This document shows positions 23,436 through 37,269 of a DNA stretch of 64,000 nucleotides, in pieces. Position 1 is the first letter of the stretch; each line of letters opens with the position of its first letter. A model generated the notes under the pieces. That model worked only from the letters and a program-made list of their open reading frames with translations, did not search any database and had not been told where the DNA came from. The stretch comes from Amblyornis subalaris (taxonomy: Eukaryota > Chordata > Aves > Passeriformes > Ptilonorhynchidae): positions 1,426,001 through 1,490,000 of the forward strand of contig JACAXG010000124.1 of NCBI GenBank assembly GCA_018881555.1. The letters run 5' to 3'. Both the position numbers and the translations under genes were made by a program.

Positions 23436-26400
23436 AGGTTAACTGGAATCAGTTTAACTCCATGTGGCTCTTCACCTCTCCCTATCTTTGGCAAGAGCTC
23501 TACTGCTTGGCTATAAACTAATTCCCTCCGCAGCCCNCTCCTCTTATTTGGAGTCTACCTTCTGTTGTCTTCATGTGATGTCCCTTACTTACAAGAATCT
23601 CCATTTTTATGAAATGTTCTTCATTATCTCCCAGGTAGTCTAGATGAATGTTACTTGCTATTTTTAATTACTTATCACATTTAAAGGATTATTACATTCA
23701 TGGCACCAGTTTAGAATCTTTTCAAGGTCTACTTCTGCTCTNAAGAAAGTTCACAATTGTTGGCAAGAGATTTCATGTTCCTTGCTCCGCCAGTAGCACC
23801 AGTTTTCAATGTTTGCCATTTATACACTTAAAGTAGTGGAGGGGATGTTTCCAGAAGCCAACACTGCAAACAATCTAGAATTGAAAAACCAAAGTGGATG
23901 CCTGTCTTCTCAGCCATCAAACCATTGCTTGGTTTTCCTGCCAATCTACCCTTTCAACCAAATCTGGGCAATCCATGCCTACCTTAAAGAAGGCAAAATA
24001 AGTAAAATTTTTAAGTGTTACTGACAGCAGTGTAAGAACTGTACAAAATAATTTGTAACTCTAATTGAGTAGCATTACCTCACAGACATTCAATCCATTT
24101 GTGCCTGATTTCCATAGAAGTCCTTGTGACTGAGAGGAAGTTTCCCCTGGAGAAAACTGAAGGAGAGGTCTTAATTCAGATCTACGTGCTCCATGAACAT
24201 AGTTAATTATTAAAAGACATTTACCCCCTGAAAGTATATTTTCTAGCTAACTAAAGCTCACTTTGTTTTCAGAAACTGAAGTCTTCTGCTTGGCTTCCTC
24301 ACTTCCCTCAGGATCTGATGTTCATAACTAGGGGATTAAAATCATACACACTGCACTTATAAAGTGGTAAATAGGCCAAGACTATACCCTATACTGGTTT
24401 AGATTGTCCAGAAAATTATATGGATCCTTTCAGGCAAACAAGTGTGCAGGGAACACTCCCTAAATGAATAAGGCTCAGGATCATTATTTCTTCTATTGAA
24501 TGTAAGACTTTATATTAGTCTGACTACATGCTCATAAAAAAAGCCTCAGCAATTTATTATGTTCATGTAAGATCACACCAGGTAAATTAAGGTAGTTGTG
24601 TATGCCAATAGAACAAAACCTTTATTTATGTTATACTCTAAATTAAAATGCAAATAAACTATCTGCCAAAAGTCTCTAATATGCTTTGATTTTTTATAGC
24701 AAAAAGAAGTACATTTTAACTCTCTTTCTCTTCAGTATGTCTCCATTCCTCCTACTTATTTCATCATTGTCAGGCCACATTCAAGGGGCCTGGGAGTTCC
24801 TTCAGGGAAAATGGGAAACTTTGGTTAAATCACGCAAAAAATTGTATACAAAAAGTTAAGTATGAGCGATTTTACTTCTAACACAATAAAAACCTTCAAA
24901 GTACCCACATTTCATAATTTACTGCTATTTTAGGTTCAGAAAAACAAATTGTTTCATCAAAGGACATCTGAAGTACAAAATCTCAGTTTATTGTCTCTAT
25001 CTGNGAGCTGCAGGTAAATAGAAGGGATCTGTGCTTAGGGAGCAGAGGGTTTATGTATGACAGGCACTGAAGAAAGTATTTAATAATGCAGGCAATCATC
25101 CTGCTCAAGAAAGTGCTCTGGAATGATACATTTTCAGACAAAATTAATGACTTAGTTCAAGCATAGTCGGTCTGACAATTAATCAGTGAAGTCCTGTAAA
25201 AGAGTGTCAAAGGAAATGGTGGATGTGAAATTCTTCAGGGATTTACCATACTCTTAATTTCTAGAAAGCAGCAGGTTGGTATACTGATCACACGCCTTAG
25301 GCTTGAAGTCAGAGGTTCATATGGTTCTAAATGTATTTTACTACTATCATCAACAAAAAGTAGAGTATATGCAATAATAGAGCTGGTTTCCCATTTGCTA
25401 CAAAGGCATAATAGCTGATGTACGATAATGTAACCGTAATTTTGATTTAACAGGACTGTTTTAGTATGACTTTATGCTACAGCTATTCACATATGGCCCA
25501 CATGAGGAATTATTTTTCATTATCTCATTATTGTATTGAAAACATGAGAAATAGTAACACCAGAGTGATAAGCAATGGTAAAATAGCTAATCATGCAAGT
25601 ACTTGAAAACTGTGCTAAAGAGTTCATTGACACTGGATTCAGTGAGAGCAAGATATCAATACCTGAAAGTACCAATTCCCATTTAACTTTTACATCTGGT
25701 TTTCATGCATGGCCTGAGTTAATTGAAAACTGCCTCCCTAAATGAAAAAAATACGATTGACTTCACTGGAGTCTGGATCATACCCTCCATTTTTTGTCTA
25801 CATTTAAATATACATTTTCTTCATAGTCTGACAGCGTAATAGAAATTACAGTAATTGAAAACTGAATTTGTTGTTCAGTGTATCTGTGAGCATATCTGTG
25901 AGCATCAACTGAGTATGGAACTAGCAAGGAACTTGTGCAAGTTCGCAAGACTCTCGACGAACATGAAAGCCCCAAACAGTTGTCCAATAAGCACATCCAT
26001 CTCCAGTGTGTTTGCTTAGAAACAGAAGCAATTTCAAGACACAGAGAAAAAGGTGAATTTATTTTCAAATACAAAATTATAAGAAAGCTTGGAGCAAGAT
26101 TTGATGTAAAGATTTGTATTGGTACAATTTTAACCTGATCAAGTTTATTTTGCCACATCCAACATGTTCATTCACATCAGGATATTTCATTTGCCATAAC
26201 TTTTCTGAATGTATTTCTTTCCATTTGGAAAAACTTAATTATTGCCTTTAGGCTGCATTAAGAGCAATGAGATTTATCCTAAATTAACCTCTTTTTATAA
26301 CTTTGCTGAGACTTTTACCAGAATAAGGCCCTAAACAGCAAACAGCAGATGTTGCTTTACAAAATCAGTTTGCACACTTTCACCTGACAAAAAATACAGC

Positions 26401-29400
26401 TCCTTACAGCAACATTCTACATAAAAATCATAGAATCCATCAGGATTCTGACAAGATGAGTATTTCACACACTAAATATCTGAATAGAAGCCATCACAGA
26501 TTAGATTTAGGTCTCACAAGATTGCTCCATCACTTCCAAAAGACTTATGGTACTCCAGTGAAGCTGAATCTTTAAATCATGACTCTTTTTCCCAATTCTG
26601 TTAGGCTATTTATTTGTTTGTTTGTTAACAGAAAGCTTTTCTGCCGCCAGTATGCCAATATTTTTTCATTAGGCAGTCCAAACAGCCTTTTTCCACTTCT
26701 GTTGATGTCAGTAGAATCAGTGGACCTACATTTAAAAAAGCATCTCATCACACCCAGCAGTGTTTGGGTGGTATTGCTATCAGATACACCTAGAAAAAAT
26801 TAATATATGCTTGGGTAGAGATGCAGAATAGAAAAATACTACAATATCAAATTAAAAGTAGTTTCAATTCAGAAAAAAAAACCTCTTAGATTTCTAAGGA
26901 AATGGAACTGAGTACTACCTTTAATATTATTATGTATGCTAATAACTGTAGCTCAATCCCACATGAAAAAGGTAACCAAGACGTCAACAGCAGTGTTGTG
27001 CCTAAAACCACAACTAAGCAAAAATAGAAAATCCAGATAATAGGGAGGGACCATTTACAACAGCCCACCAGGACCCTATATTCTATTTAACTGGAGAGTA
27101 ACGATTGTGAGGAAAAGGAGTAAGAGTTCTTGAGAGAACAGTTGCTGGGAATAGTTAAACATCCAGGCATCCATACTAGCCATATAGTTGCTTATTCTTT
27201 GATTAAGTCATGGAAATGCATGTCTGGTGGAAACCATGACTTGACTTCTGGTGTAGAACATGTACTTTGAGTCCTGATATTAAAGACTATGTTTAACTAG
27301 TTCTCCTCTGCATTCTACATTTACTTCAGTGTATATTTCTCAACACTTAAGATCAATATTTTAGGAACACTGAATATGAAGCTTACATGGCCATAAAGCC
27401 ATTCAGGGAAAAAAAAAAACATTAATCAGGAAAAAAAAGTAGCAGCTTATTTTAATAATTTCAACAGCAAGCTTGTGTGTAATGAGGGTGAAAGGGAGAA
27501 ATACTGATTCCAGAGCACCTTCCACTTTGCTGTATGCCCCTTTCCTGTCTCTTTTCACATGCAATTCTCTTTCACCCATCCTTGCTTACTGGAAGTGGAT
27601 TCACAACAGAGAACTAGGTCACATCATGAAGTCAAACAGTAGGAATAATTATGATGGACATACCTTGATGAAGCAGGATAAAGGCAATTTGATAAGCAGC
27701 GATTCAATTCTCACTGTAATATAACCTCTGAAGCTACTTTTACAGGGGTTTTACTGAAATCTAGTCATAAGGAAGAAGCACACGTCACTTTCCATGCTTG
27801 AGGAGAGGCTGAGTGAACAGAGACAGTAAAAGTAGAAGAGTCACATAGTAAAATTCCTTTGTATTTCTCAGGAAAGCCAGAAGAAAAGATCAGCAACTGA
27901 GTTTGAGGCAGGGAAGAATTTAGGTAGTGAGATGGAGTGATGATAAAAAAATAAGATTGTATATGTTCTTTGCTATAAATTTAAAGTAACTTCAAAAGAA
28001 TTTATTGCTTCACTGACTGTTACCAGTAAAAAGACCAATTTTTCTGTTGTCTGTAGTGTTTGCTGGCTACTACTTCCTATGAGAAGGCATCCAGAGAGTT
28101 TAGTGCTCCTTAAGCTGTGGATAAAATTAATCAGAATACAGTAAGCTCTATATACATAATAATAAAGTGTGTTTGGCCTTGAAATGGCTTTATCTATGAC
28201 TGCTATAGGTAAAAGTGGCTGTTGGCACTGATTTTGAGATTTTTTTAATATGTCACTCAGGATAAGTTCTTTAAAGAATGATTGTTCTGTCTACTCTGGT
28301 CATATTTAAATGCCAGATTCTGGCTGTCAAATGTGACTGGATTTATCAATGAGGCAGAATGATACAGAGGAAATTGAAAGGCTGCAAAATAAATTATGTG
28401 GAAATTTAATTATAAATAATATAATCTCTATATGCAAATATTAAATGTGTTTATTTAATTAAATCACTGCAGATTTTAAAAGTTCTTTCTGTCTTCTTTG
28501 GCATGTCATTCCATCAGGCTGTTTCTTGGGGATATAATTATTTAGTTAAATGATTAAATGAATGCTGTTATACATATAAGCTGTTCTAAGCTTTAAGCAT
28601 ATAAAAGTGTTCTGTCAATATACTAACCAGGGAATGATCTAATTGTGGAAGGTGCTATCCAGGAAGAAAAGAGTCATTAGCTCAAAAAGCAGTATCCAAT
28701 AGTTCTTGCATCCCATTCACATTTTGAAGGTCATCTGTAAGTTGCACACATAATAGTATTGAGTCACTCAGACCCATTTAGAAGTTTCTCTTTCACTGGC
28801 TTAGAAGCCTAAAAATTATGATTGAAATTCAGTTACCATTCAGAAAGGAAGAATGCAGAGTAATTTTTGCTTATTAATTTTAGAAATGAGCAGGGATGAA
28901 CAATCCACTGTTGTTGCTTGACAGAAGTAATGACTTTACCCATGTTTTAGCCACTGTCTATTAGCAGCACTTCCTACCATCCTAACTCAGCCCACATTTT
29001 GCAATAGATTAAATGAAATAATATATAAATTCCTAAGCAATTTATACATTTCAATGCCTCTTCCTCCCAAAGGACAAAGAACATCAACCCAATGAGCTAT
29101 AGTATCCACAGACTACTCACCCCTACAAGGTGAGTTACTAAAGTAGTGCTGCACAGCTGCAAAGGCAGGACCTCATGTAGCTCTGAAAACTCCCTGCTTT
29201 GCTCTTTGGTGCCAGTGGTTCACTTTTGTAACCTACCAGACAACCACTGCCAGGAGAGACTTATTTATGACTTACATATTCACAGCATGAGCCTAAACCT
29301 CAGTGTAGTCTTAACCTTCAGCATCTTATTCTGATAGCCCAAAACTGACACATAATCATGTGTCACTCTTTAATGGCCTGTCATTGTTAATGCACCTGAT

Positions 29401-29831
29401 TCACTATTTTAATTCCTTGGTCTCCTGGGTTCATTCAAGCATGGATTTGCACATTATTCCCACCAAGACATCCCCTGTCTAGTACTTATCAGTTTTTGAC
29501 AATAAGCCCAGATGATTGTACTCAAGATGAAACACAGTAAGCTCTTGTATTTTATTACCCTTTCAAGTCANTTTTGCAATAAGAAAAAAAACCTTTTAAT
29601 TAATAACTTGCATTCTCCTTGTAATAATATAAACACTTCCTCTATTTTTTCAGAGCTTGGAAATATCTAAATTTGCTATTTTTCCTGAAATCTTTAACTT
29701 CTTTCTTGTCACTACCAGTAAGACTGCACTGGAAACAAAAATATAGGATACATATCAAAACAATGTAAATTGTTAGTCATAGATACCTCTACATACTCAA
29801 AATTGTGCTCCTATACTTCCTATCACAAAGC
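23436..29831. other. Unique DNA, no gene seen
   Basis: The longest unbroken unique stretch so far. A perfect 12-bp tandem duplication (TATCTGTGAGCA twice) lies at 25881-25904, and a weakly tRNA-like segment near 25268-25330 (see findings). Short open frames on both strands show no recognisable domain. Confidence 0.55.
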
Positions 29832-29836
29832 AGTTT

Positions 29837-31309
29837 TATCACGGTTTGACCCGGTGTGAAACAATGTGATTGGTTAAAAACAGGTAAAAGACAGTTCTAT
29901 GAGCCATTTANTGTTCCTGTGACGTCTCTGTGAAAGGAATGTTATTAAAAAAACCCTAGGAAGTGATGCAAGACTCTCTCACTTCCTCTCTTGCTCCCTG
30001 ACTCCCTGCTAACCACTAGCAAGGGAGTGGCTCTCCTCCCTGCCCCTGGGCCAGGGTCTCACAGCCCGGGGGCCGGGGGGTAGCTGGCCTCACCCCCCAC
30101 TGGTTCTGTGCCATTTGAACCTGAGAGGAGCCTGGTCTATCACCATCTGGACCAAGGCCAAACGGAGAAGCAGCTAAGCTAAGCCGAGCCGAGAAAGCCG
30201 AGGAAAAACCGAGAGAAGCTAAGCCGAGCCGAACTACGCAGAGGGAGTGGAGTTGGTGAGATCAAAGAGTGACCTTGTTAGTTTTTGATAAGAGTTAATA
30301 GCAGCCAAAAAGACTTACTAAAATTTGGATGGCTGCCAATGAAGAGGTTGGGGGGGGGGGAAGGAGCCTTGGGGAAGTAAATCCCAGCTACACTATCTTA
30401 GTTGGGAACATGTAACTGTTATAAATACTTTTGTAGGCATTTTCTGCAAATATTAACCTCTTCTCTAAGCTAGAGAGAAAGGAAAGCAGTCACGTAAAGG
30501 ACTAAATATGGAGTCTAGTACCCCAAACGGAAGAGAAGACAAGGAGTGGCAGGAAATATCAGAGAAGCCATCTTTACCAACACCTCGAGATCCATCTTTT
30601 TCTGTGAGCTGTACTGTGTGATCTGGAGTAATACCAAACTAAGTTTCTCTCTTTAAATCACAGATGAGCCATGGGGGAGCGAGAATTTCGACAGCCTAAA
30701 TAAGAACATTTTTTATGTTATGTACAGGTGAAATTTGCAGCTTTTGCAGCTATCCTTTGCAACCTTTGGAGATTATGAGTAAAGCAGGAGCCTGTTGCCT
30801 TTGGTGCCTTTAGGCTGGAATGACTTACTCTTAAAATGTTTAACCCCAACAGACTTTTCTCGTGACCCACAAACTGCAGAGTGTTTGTGGGAGAGAAGAT
30901 ACACCACTGCAAAAAGCTGGGTGGACTGTGGTGTTTCTAAAAGGTTTGGAACCATGCTGAAGATACTTCTTTAAGGAACTGTCTTCCGTGGGATGGATCC
31001 CACTATGGTACAGAAAGAACTCTCTTTATCGTATGAGGTGGCAATAAGAACTCTTAATCCTAACATCAGAATCTCATGTTTATGTCTTTTGTGTGATCAA
31101 TAAGAAAGATTGGAATGTATAGGTGGAGAATGATATTTGTATATTATGCCTTAATATTTTCATTAATTTTTATTCTTTCTATTCTTAGTAGAGTTAGGAA
31201 ATAAATCATTTAATCATTTTTCAAGTTTGCAGCCTGTTTTTGCTGTCTCTTCTCCTCTAAAGAACTAAGCGTGGGGATCTGGAGTTTACCTCCAGGTCAA
31301 CCCTTCACA
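29837..31309 (+). mobile_element. Solo LTR, ERVL-like (copy 2, same family as 14350-15774)
   Basis: The 1473-bp element starts TATCACGGTTTGACCC, with the first dinucleotide changed from TG to TA. It ends GTCAACCCTTCACA. Flanking pentamers AGTTT (29832-29836) and GGTTT (31310-31314) match at four of five positions, consistent with an aged 5-bp target duplication. A good TATA box, TATAAATA, lies at 30420-30427 and AATAAA at 31200-31205. It shares long stretches with the copy at 14350-15774, for example GGCATTTTCTGCAAATATTAA. It differs in a GCCGA-rich block at 30178-30232 with a 15-bp phrase repeated at a 40-bp period, and it has an 11-nt G run at 30350-30360. No internal viral sequence adjoins it. 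Confidence 0.9.
30350..30360. repeat. G homopolymer run inside LTR
   Basis: Eleven consecutive G's. The related LTR at 14350-15774 has an eight-G run in its corresponding region, so this is a slippage-prone site of the family. Confidence 0.85.
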
Positions 31310-31432
31310 GGTTTCCAAGATAAACTTCTTTTCAGTATCTTTAACAGCTTTCCAGAACAGTCATCATCAAGCAGACAGTTTCCATAATGATTCTCAAACT
31401 GAGGATTTCTTTCCCTATGTGTCAGTAAACTT

Positions 31433-31508
31433 CTTTGGCTGTCTTTAGCCAAAGCTAAAGCTGTCTTTGGCTGTCTTTAGCCAAAGCTTATCAGAGCTGA
31501 CTGATAAG
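31433..31508. repeat. Three back-to-back perfect hairpins
   Basis: CTTTGGCT/AGCCAAAG with loop GTCTTT occurs at 31433-31454 and again at 31465-31486. It is followed directly by CTTATCAG/CTGATAAG with a 6-nt loop at 31487-31508. The first two are copies of one 24-bp unit separated by 8 bp. Confidence 0.9.
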
Positions 31509-34500
31509 ACTTTTTTTTTTTAATGGATACTTAAACCTGTATACTTCAAATACCTGTAAATGCCTGAACTTTTGATGTATGTTCAAAACAGGACTTTTCA
31601 TAAGGGTTATTAAACTAGGAGAGTACTTTTTGCTACTTTTAAAAACAAACAAACAACGACAAAAAGGTCTTGCATTTTCATATCAGAGATATCACTCCTA
31701 AGAATATTCCTTAGTGAGGAGAAAAGATCTCTGCTTCTCAGCTAATTCAGTATTTGTATTATCTCAAAAATTATGCCATGAAGTTATGTCTTGTGTACAT
31801 TAAAATCCCCACCAGGCATAAGAACTGTAAAACCAACACAGCAAAACTCTGTTTTGCTAATCAAAAGGCCTTCTAGAGAGCCACAAATACAGTAAGACCA
31901 TGTAACATTTGTAGTATAGACCCATATATAGTAAGACCATGTCTTAATTAGTCTCAGAAATGTAACTGCAGCAACAGAAGCAGGCCCACAAGAGCCAGCA
32001 GGGTGACAGCAGGGTGACAGAAGGGCTCACAGTATCCCCAGCTGCAGAGTGAATTCCTCACTGCCTTACTTATTCCAGGGACATCAAACAGTGATGCTCT
32101 GAGCCATTGCTCAAAGGCACTCTAGACCAGCACCCTGGGGTGTTCACATTTCAGTAAGAGACTTTTCCTTAATGACAGCAGGAACACCATCATGATGAAA
32201 AGGAAATTTAGTGTCATGTAATTTAGCCTGTAAGTAAAGATTACTAATTAATATTGATGTACAGATTTTTCAGTAAGCATAGACATGTAATATGAAAGGA
32301 GTATGCAAGTTGGGGGTTTTTTTGGAAACAATAAAGGGAACAACACTGCTGAGAATAAACATCAGTGTAAGTTACATTAGAAGCTCCCTTTGCCTCTTAG
32401 AGCTTGAGAACCTCTGTTGTCATTTACCTTTGCATTAAAGCACCTACATTCTCAGGCAAACATAGCCAAAACAGTGTGCAAAGAGAGCATCACAATTCAG
32501 ACAGCTCTTTTAGTATGTCTCATTCCCAGCCACAATGACTATGCTTTTTGATTTATTTATTCAGTGTTTACTACCTTGTTTCATTCCATCAAGTAACAGT
32601 TGCAATATTTTTCTGTGGCTGGTGCTTTCTGATACATATTCCATATTTCCACATCTGAGACAGATGAAGGTAATGGATGAGGTGGAAATAGAAAAGTCTT
32701 TATGCAAAACTGAAAATTTGAATTCCTTAAGATCAAAAAGCAAGAGGGATTCATAGCTCTGGCACTGGATCAGGTATTTTTGCATTTCTTGTCCCCAGTA
32801 CAGAGTTACCTAGTAATCCAGTCTTCTAGTATCATTTCCTAGTAGATCAGTATGGGGAAACATCACCTTTTTCCTTGTATGTTCCCCCTGGCCCTAATTT
32901 TCTGGTATGCCTTTCCAGTTGCACCTCTCCTCTCCATCATGTCCCCCTGTCTCTAAAGACTGCCTCCATTCCAAATGTGAGAAGTGCTTCTCCATATACT
33001 GCTTTCAGTACTAATTACTTTTCCACTCACATTTCCCCCAAGGATTATCTCAAGCCCGTGATTTGCTTATCCCTAAAATTGCCACTGAGAAGCACAGAAG
33101 TATAAACGTCATTAGAAGGTCATTTGTGCATGTACAGGACCGAAGAAGGAAAGATGTTGAGCCCTTAAAAACACAACAGGAAACAGCTTGCTAGACAAAA
33201 CACAGCACCATCTCTTCAGGATTTATTTAATCACTAACATTCCTCTTTGAACACGAGCTGGGAAACTTTTGTTTCCCTATTTGTTTCCTTTTTACATGTT
33301 CAAAAAGCAAAGGTAGTTTCTGACTACATAGGACATGTCATGTGAGGTTTATTTGGTATTACTAATTAATACCAGAAGAAAGGATTCCCTTTCTCCCTAC
33401 AAGAAAGGATTCAGGAAAAGAGACTGTTGTCATGAACAGTGATCATTTTTATCAGAGATGGTGATTTTTGTCTTTACAGGAAAATAAATGAGATCACCAA
33501 CACATAGCCAGTTTACAACTGGCCTTCCTTACAAGTAAAAGGCTTTTTCTCCCATTTATAGTCCACTGAGCTGTCCATTCTTCTTCTAATTAACTTCTTT
33601 CTTAGCAGCATTGTGCACCACACAATACAAGCAGCAATTTGCATCATAATAATCCTTTTAAAAAAAAATCCTTCAATGAATTTTCCCCTCTACAAGTTAC
33701 ACAAAGATGTACTAAATGGTGTCTATGAAGAATAGATGGAATGGGAAGAAACTCTTTCTCAATTTAGAATTTAATTGTAGAAGGCCAATTATAAAATTTT
33801 AATTTCCGCTATCATCTGTCTTGGATATTTATCTTATCTAGCAGCTATTTTATTCATAATGGAAATCTTTGATGGCTTTTTTTGTTATGCTATTCTGAGT
33901 CATGGATAATATACACTACACTGGATCAAATTTGTATGGAAAATAGGCCATGCTGCTTCATGGCTGAAATTAGATACAGCTAGCTTAATTTTGCTGACAT
34001 ATAAAAGAAAGGGAGCTTTGTTTAAAAAAATAAACAAAAGAAAAAAGAAATAAATTCACTTAATCTCATGAAATATTTCACCTGGTATCGTATCTGCCTA
34101 AAATATGAAATCTACAGGAGCTTAAACAGCAATTTACTGGAAATCAGAACAGGACACCTGGGGTATCCATTTTCTGCTGATTAAGACTGCATANATTGAG
34201 TATTTAATAATGATGTAAATTTAATGTTATGAGTGTTTAATATAGTCCAAAAAGCTGCTTTCTTTAAAGCTGAAAAATTCAGGCTCATATTTATCCACAG
34301 ACACAAACTTCAACGTACTGAAACAACCTCAAACATTAAATACTACAGTCTTCAAAAAAGAAGAAAGAAGGGCATGGGGTAGATAAGCACGGATTCCCAA
34401 TTACAAGGCTATTGCAGTAAAACAGATTTGCTGAAAGATGATAAAATTGAGGATATACATACAGCAGGGCAAAGAAGCCCTGTTTTAATTACTGTGGATA

Positions 34501-36455
34501 AAGCAAAGAAATCACCAGTATTTGCACTTCAAAAGCATGACATTTTCACAAAATTGGAAGGACTATAGATTGTGCAATATTGAGATTATTTGCAGAAAAA
34601 AAATTTATCAAAAGATCCAAGCCTCTAAACTTAACATGATTTTAACCCAGTCATCAGTAATCTCTCATTTTGAGTCAATTCAAGTTATGTGGTGGACTAT
34701 TAACATCAAAATGTTAGCTGCATTTAAGTCAAGATGTATTTTGACACTTGCATGCTGTTGCCCCACATTTTTTCCTTTTTTAACATATGCTTTCAGGCTT
34801 AACTCCATCAACACTTACATTCATACCAATCAGGTTATACAACTACAAGTATGTTAAAAACAGGAACCTGGAATGAAAGAACCCCACTCCCTTCTTTCTC
34901 CCTCTCCTTGATTTAGGTGGAAGGAGGAATAACGCATAGAGCAAGCCAAAAGCAAGACCTGCAGGATTCACATAGCAGGATCTCAGCTTCTGGTCACTTC
35001 AGGGCTTTAGTGCTTTTCCACAGCTCTTTTGCTCCTGCACTTTCTTTTGACTTGAGCCATTGCAATGTCAGAAAAAGTCTTTCAGTGCAGTTTGTGATAA
35101 CGATGAGTACTGATGCAAATGGAAGGAGGAAGGAGAAGAAGAAAAAATAATGTTTGACATAAGACTGGCACCATCTTTCTTTCCCCTCTTGTGGCTGAAC
35201 AAGTTTGAAATTCTGTGACTGAAGCACTAATGATATGAGTTCAAAAACTGAATTGTTCTTCTAACAATTCACAAAATGAAAATAAAATCTCTGTTGAGTG
35301 TATGAAAAATTACCAATCAGACCTGCTACTGAACAACATGCATCAACTTTTAGGTCCCAGTCAGATAAGGTAGGCCCTTTATGACACTGACACTTGTAAC
35401 ACATCTTCATGATTCTTAAGCAAGAATGACAAGGTGCACAAAGGCATGCATCACATCCAAGCAGTGTAAAATGTTTCATGTCACCAACACTGCCACTGCA
35501 GTTTTCTACAGAAAAACTCAAAGATGCTGAGCACACAAGATGATACAAGTTGCTGAACTTTGAGAGAGTACTCTCTTAGTGCAAAGGCACAGCTGACATG
35601 AAATTGGCAGTCCATTCGAGAAAACCACTTCAAATAAACTTTAGTGAATATTAGTTATCACCCATAAAACCCAGGAGAGTGTTCTTCACAGTTATAGAAA
35701 AACAATGTAGAATTATTAGCACAAAAATGAGAATTAAGGCATATTATTTTTTTATTGGAGAGAGTCATATGTCATAGAAGCAACAGAGATCTGAAACACG
35801 TATTGGTTGACTCTAATGCTTGTGTTCAGCAGCACTATATAATCCAGAGCAACTGCAGGCAAAATAGGTTTATGAACTCCTCATACAATCAGCTTGCAAT
35901 TTACCCATGTTCCTGCTTGGAAAACCAAACACGACACATTGTCCACCTTTTTGATGATCTCACAACAAAAGGAACTATTATTTGCCTTTCCCAGCTTGGT
36001 ACGTGCAGACTGGCAGTGTTTCAGAGGAGGCATCCTGAATCTTCATTCTCCACTTGGTAAGTCTTCTGTACAATGGAAACAGCCCAGATGTGTGTGAAGG
36101 GGTGCTATCAGTGCTCATTATTTTGCTTTTCTGAATGCAGAGGTCAAGAACATTTGCTACTATGACAGCTGATGAAGCTATTCACTACACCAATGGTTTC
36201 CATGGATTTCTAACGATGATGGATTGACTCATCAGGCTGTTTAGCTCTACACTGTCACCTGAAAAGTGGCAGCTGTTACACTGACCATGTAGATATAAAA
36301 CAAACTGACAGCTTTGTTTACACCAAAAATGGTTTGTTGCATTGACAGTATTGAGTTTGTATGTTTGAAGAACTCATCAGCATTCATTTCAACAGTGCAT
36401 TTTTACTTACTGTCTTTAACTTGGAATGAAAATTAAAGTAAAAAATTATTTTCTT

Positions 36456-36479
36456 CATAGGCAGGGAAGTCTGCCTATG
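36456..36479. repeat. Hairpin with 9-bp perfect arms
   Basis: CATAGGCAG and CTGCCTATG flank the loop GGAAGT. The left arm follows a pyrimidine-rich TTTTCTTCATAG that also looks like a splice acceptor. Confidence 0.85.
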
Positions 36480-37269
36480 GGCAGGGTTCAACTGACAGGC
36501 TTGCTGGGAAGAAGAAAGAGGATGGAGTTCTCCGCTTTTCTGTGTGTTAATTGTTCCTTGCTACATTGAAATACTTTCTGTGGCAAAATCTGCTAGCAGG
36601 TATCATGGTCAGACCATGCTCTACACATCTTTTGAATTGCTGCAACATGTCTATTCATTATGGCAGGCTAATAGACATCTAATTTGCTCCTTTACACAGC
36701 AGTTCAGGAGAAAGACGAGTGGGTGAAGCCTAGTGCAAAGAAGAATATCCAATCACAGTTGCCATTTGAACGGCATTTGCACCAGCGCTCACTCTATACT
36801 GAAAGTGAAAAATATTGGAAGGCGTGTCCATTACGGCTTAGAATAGATATTGCCACACCAGTGTCACTTGGCATAGTTGTGCTGAATGTTGAGCTGCACT
36901 GAATAGTTGAATATGGGGAATAGACCCCGTAGAGTGGTCAACCATGGAATGAGAGCCTAGAACGTTTCTCCTCATCAGTTGTATGATGCCACTGAGAGAA
37001 GCTAAGGCAAGCGACCCACTCTCTGGGCTGCTACCACACTCCTGATTGCTGGGGCTTGTCTCAGAGTAAAAGTTGAAGTCAATTTTCTTTCTATTTGTGG
37101 AGTCTGGGAGAGGAAAATATGCTTGTGACTGGCTCAGATGTTTTTTGACACAAGACAGCACACACAGTCTGGTTAGAAGGAGTATTTGTCAGCTCTTCAT
37201 CTCGCAGTATCTAAAGGCAACTGCAGTACACAAAGCAGAGGCTGCCAAGAGTACCTCTGGATAAGAAAT

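Noticed and set aside
35755..36060. 101-codon open frame next to a GTAAGT-like donor
   Set aside because: No domain, and a second open frame overlaps it. The donor match alone is too common to support an exon.
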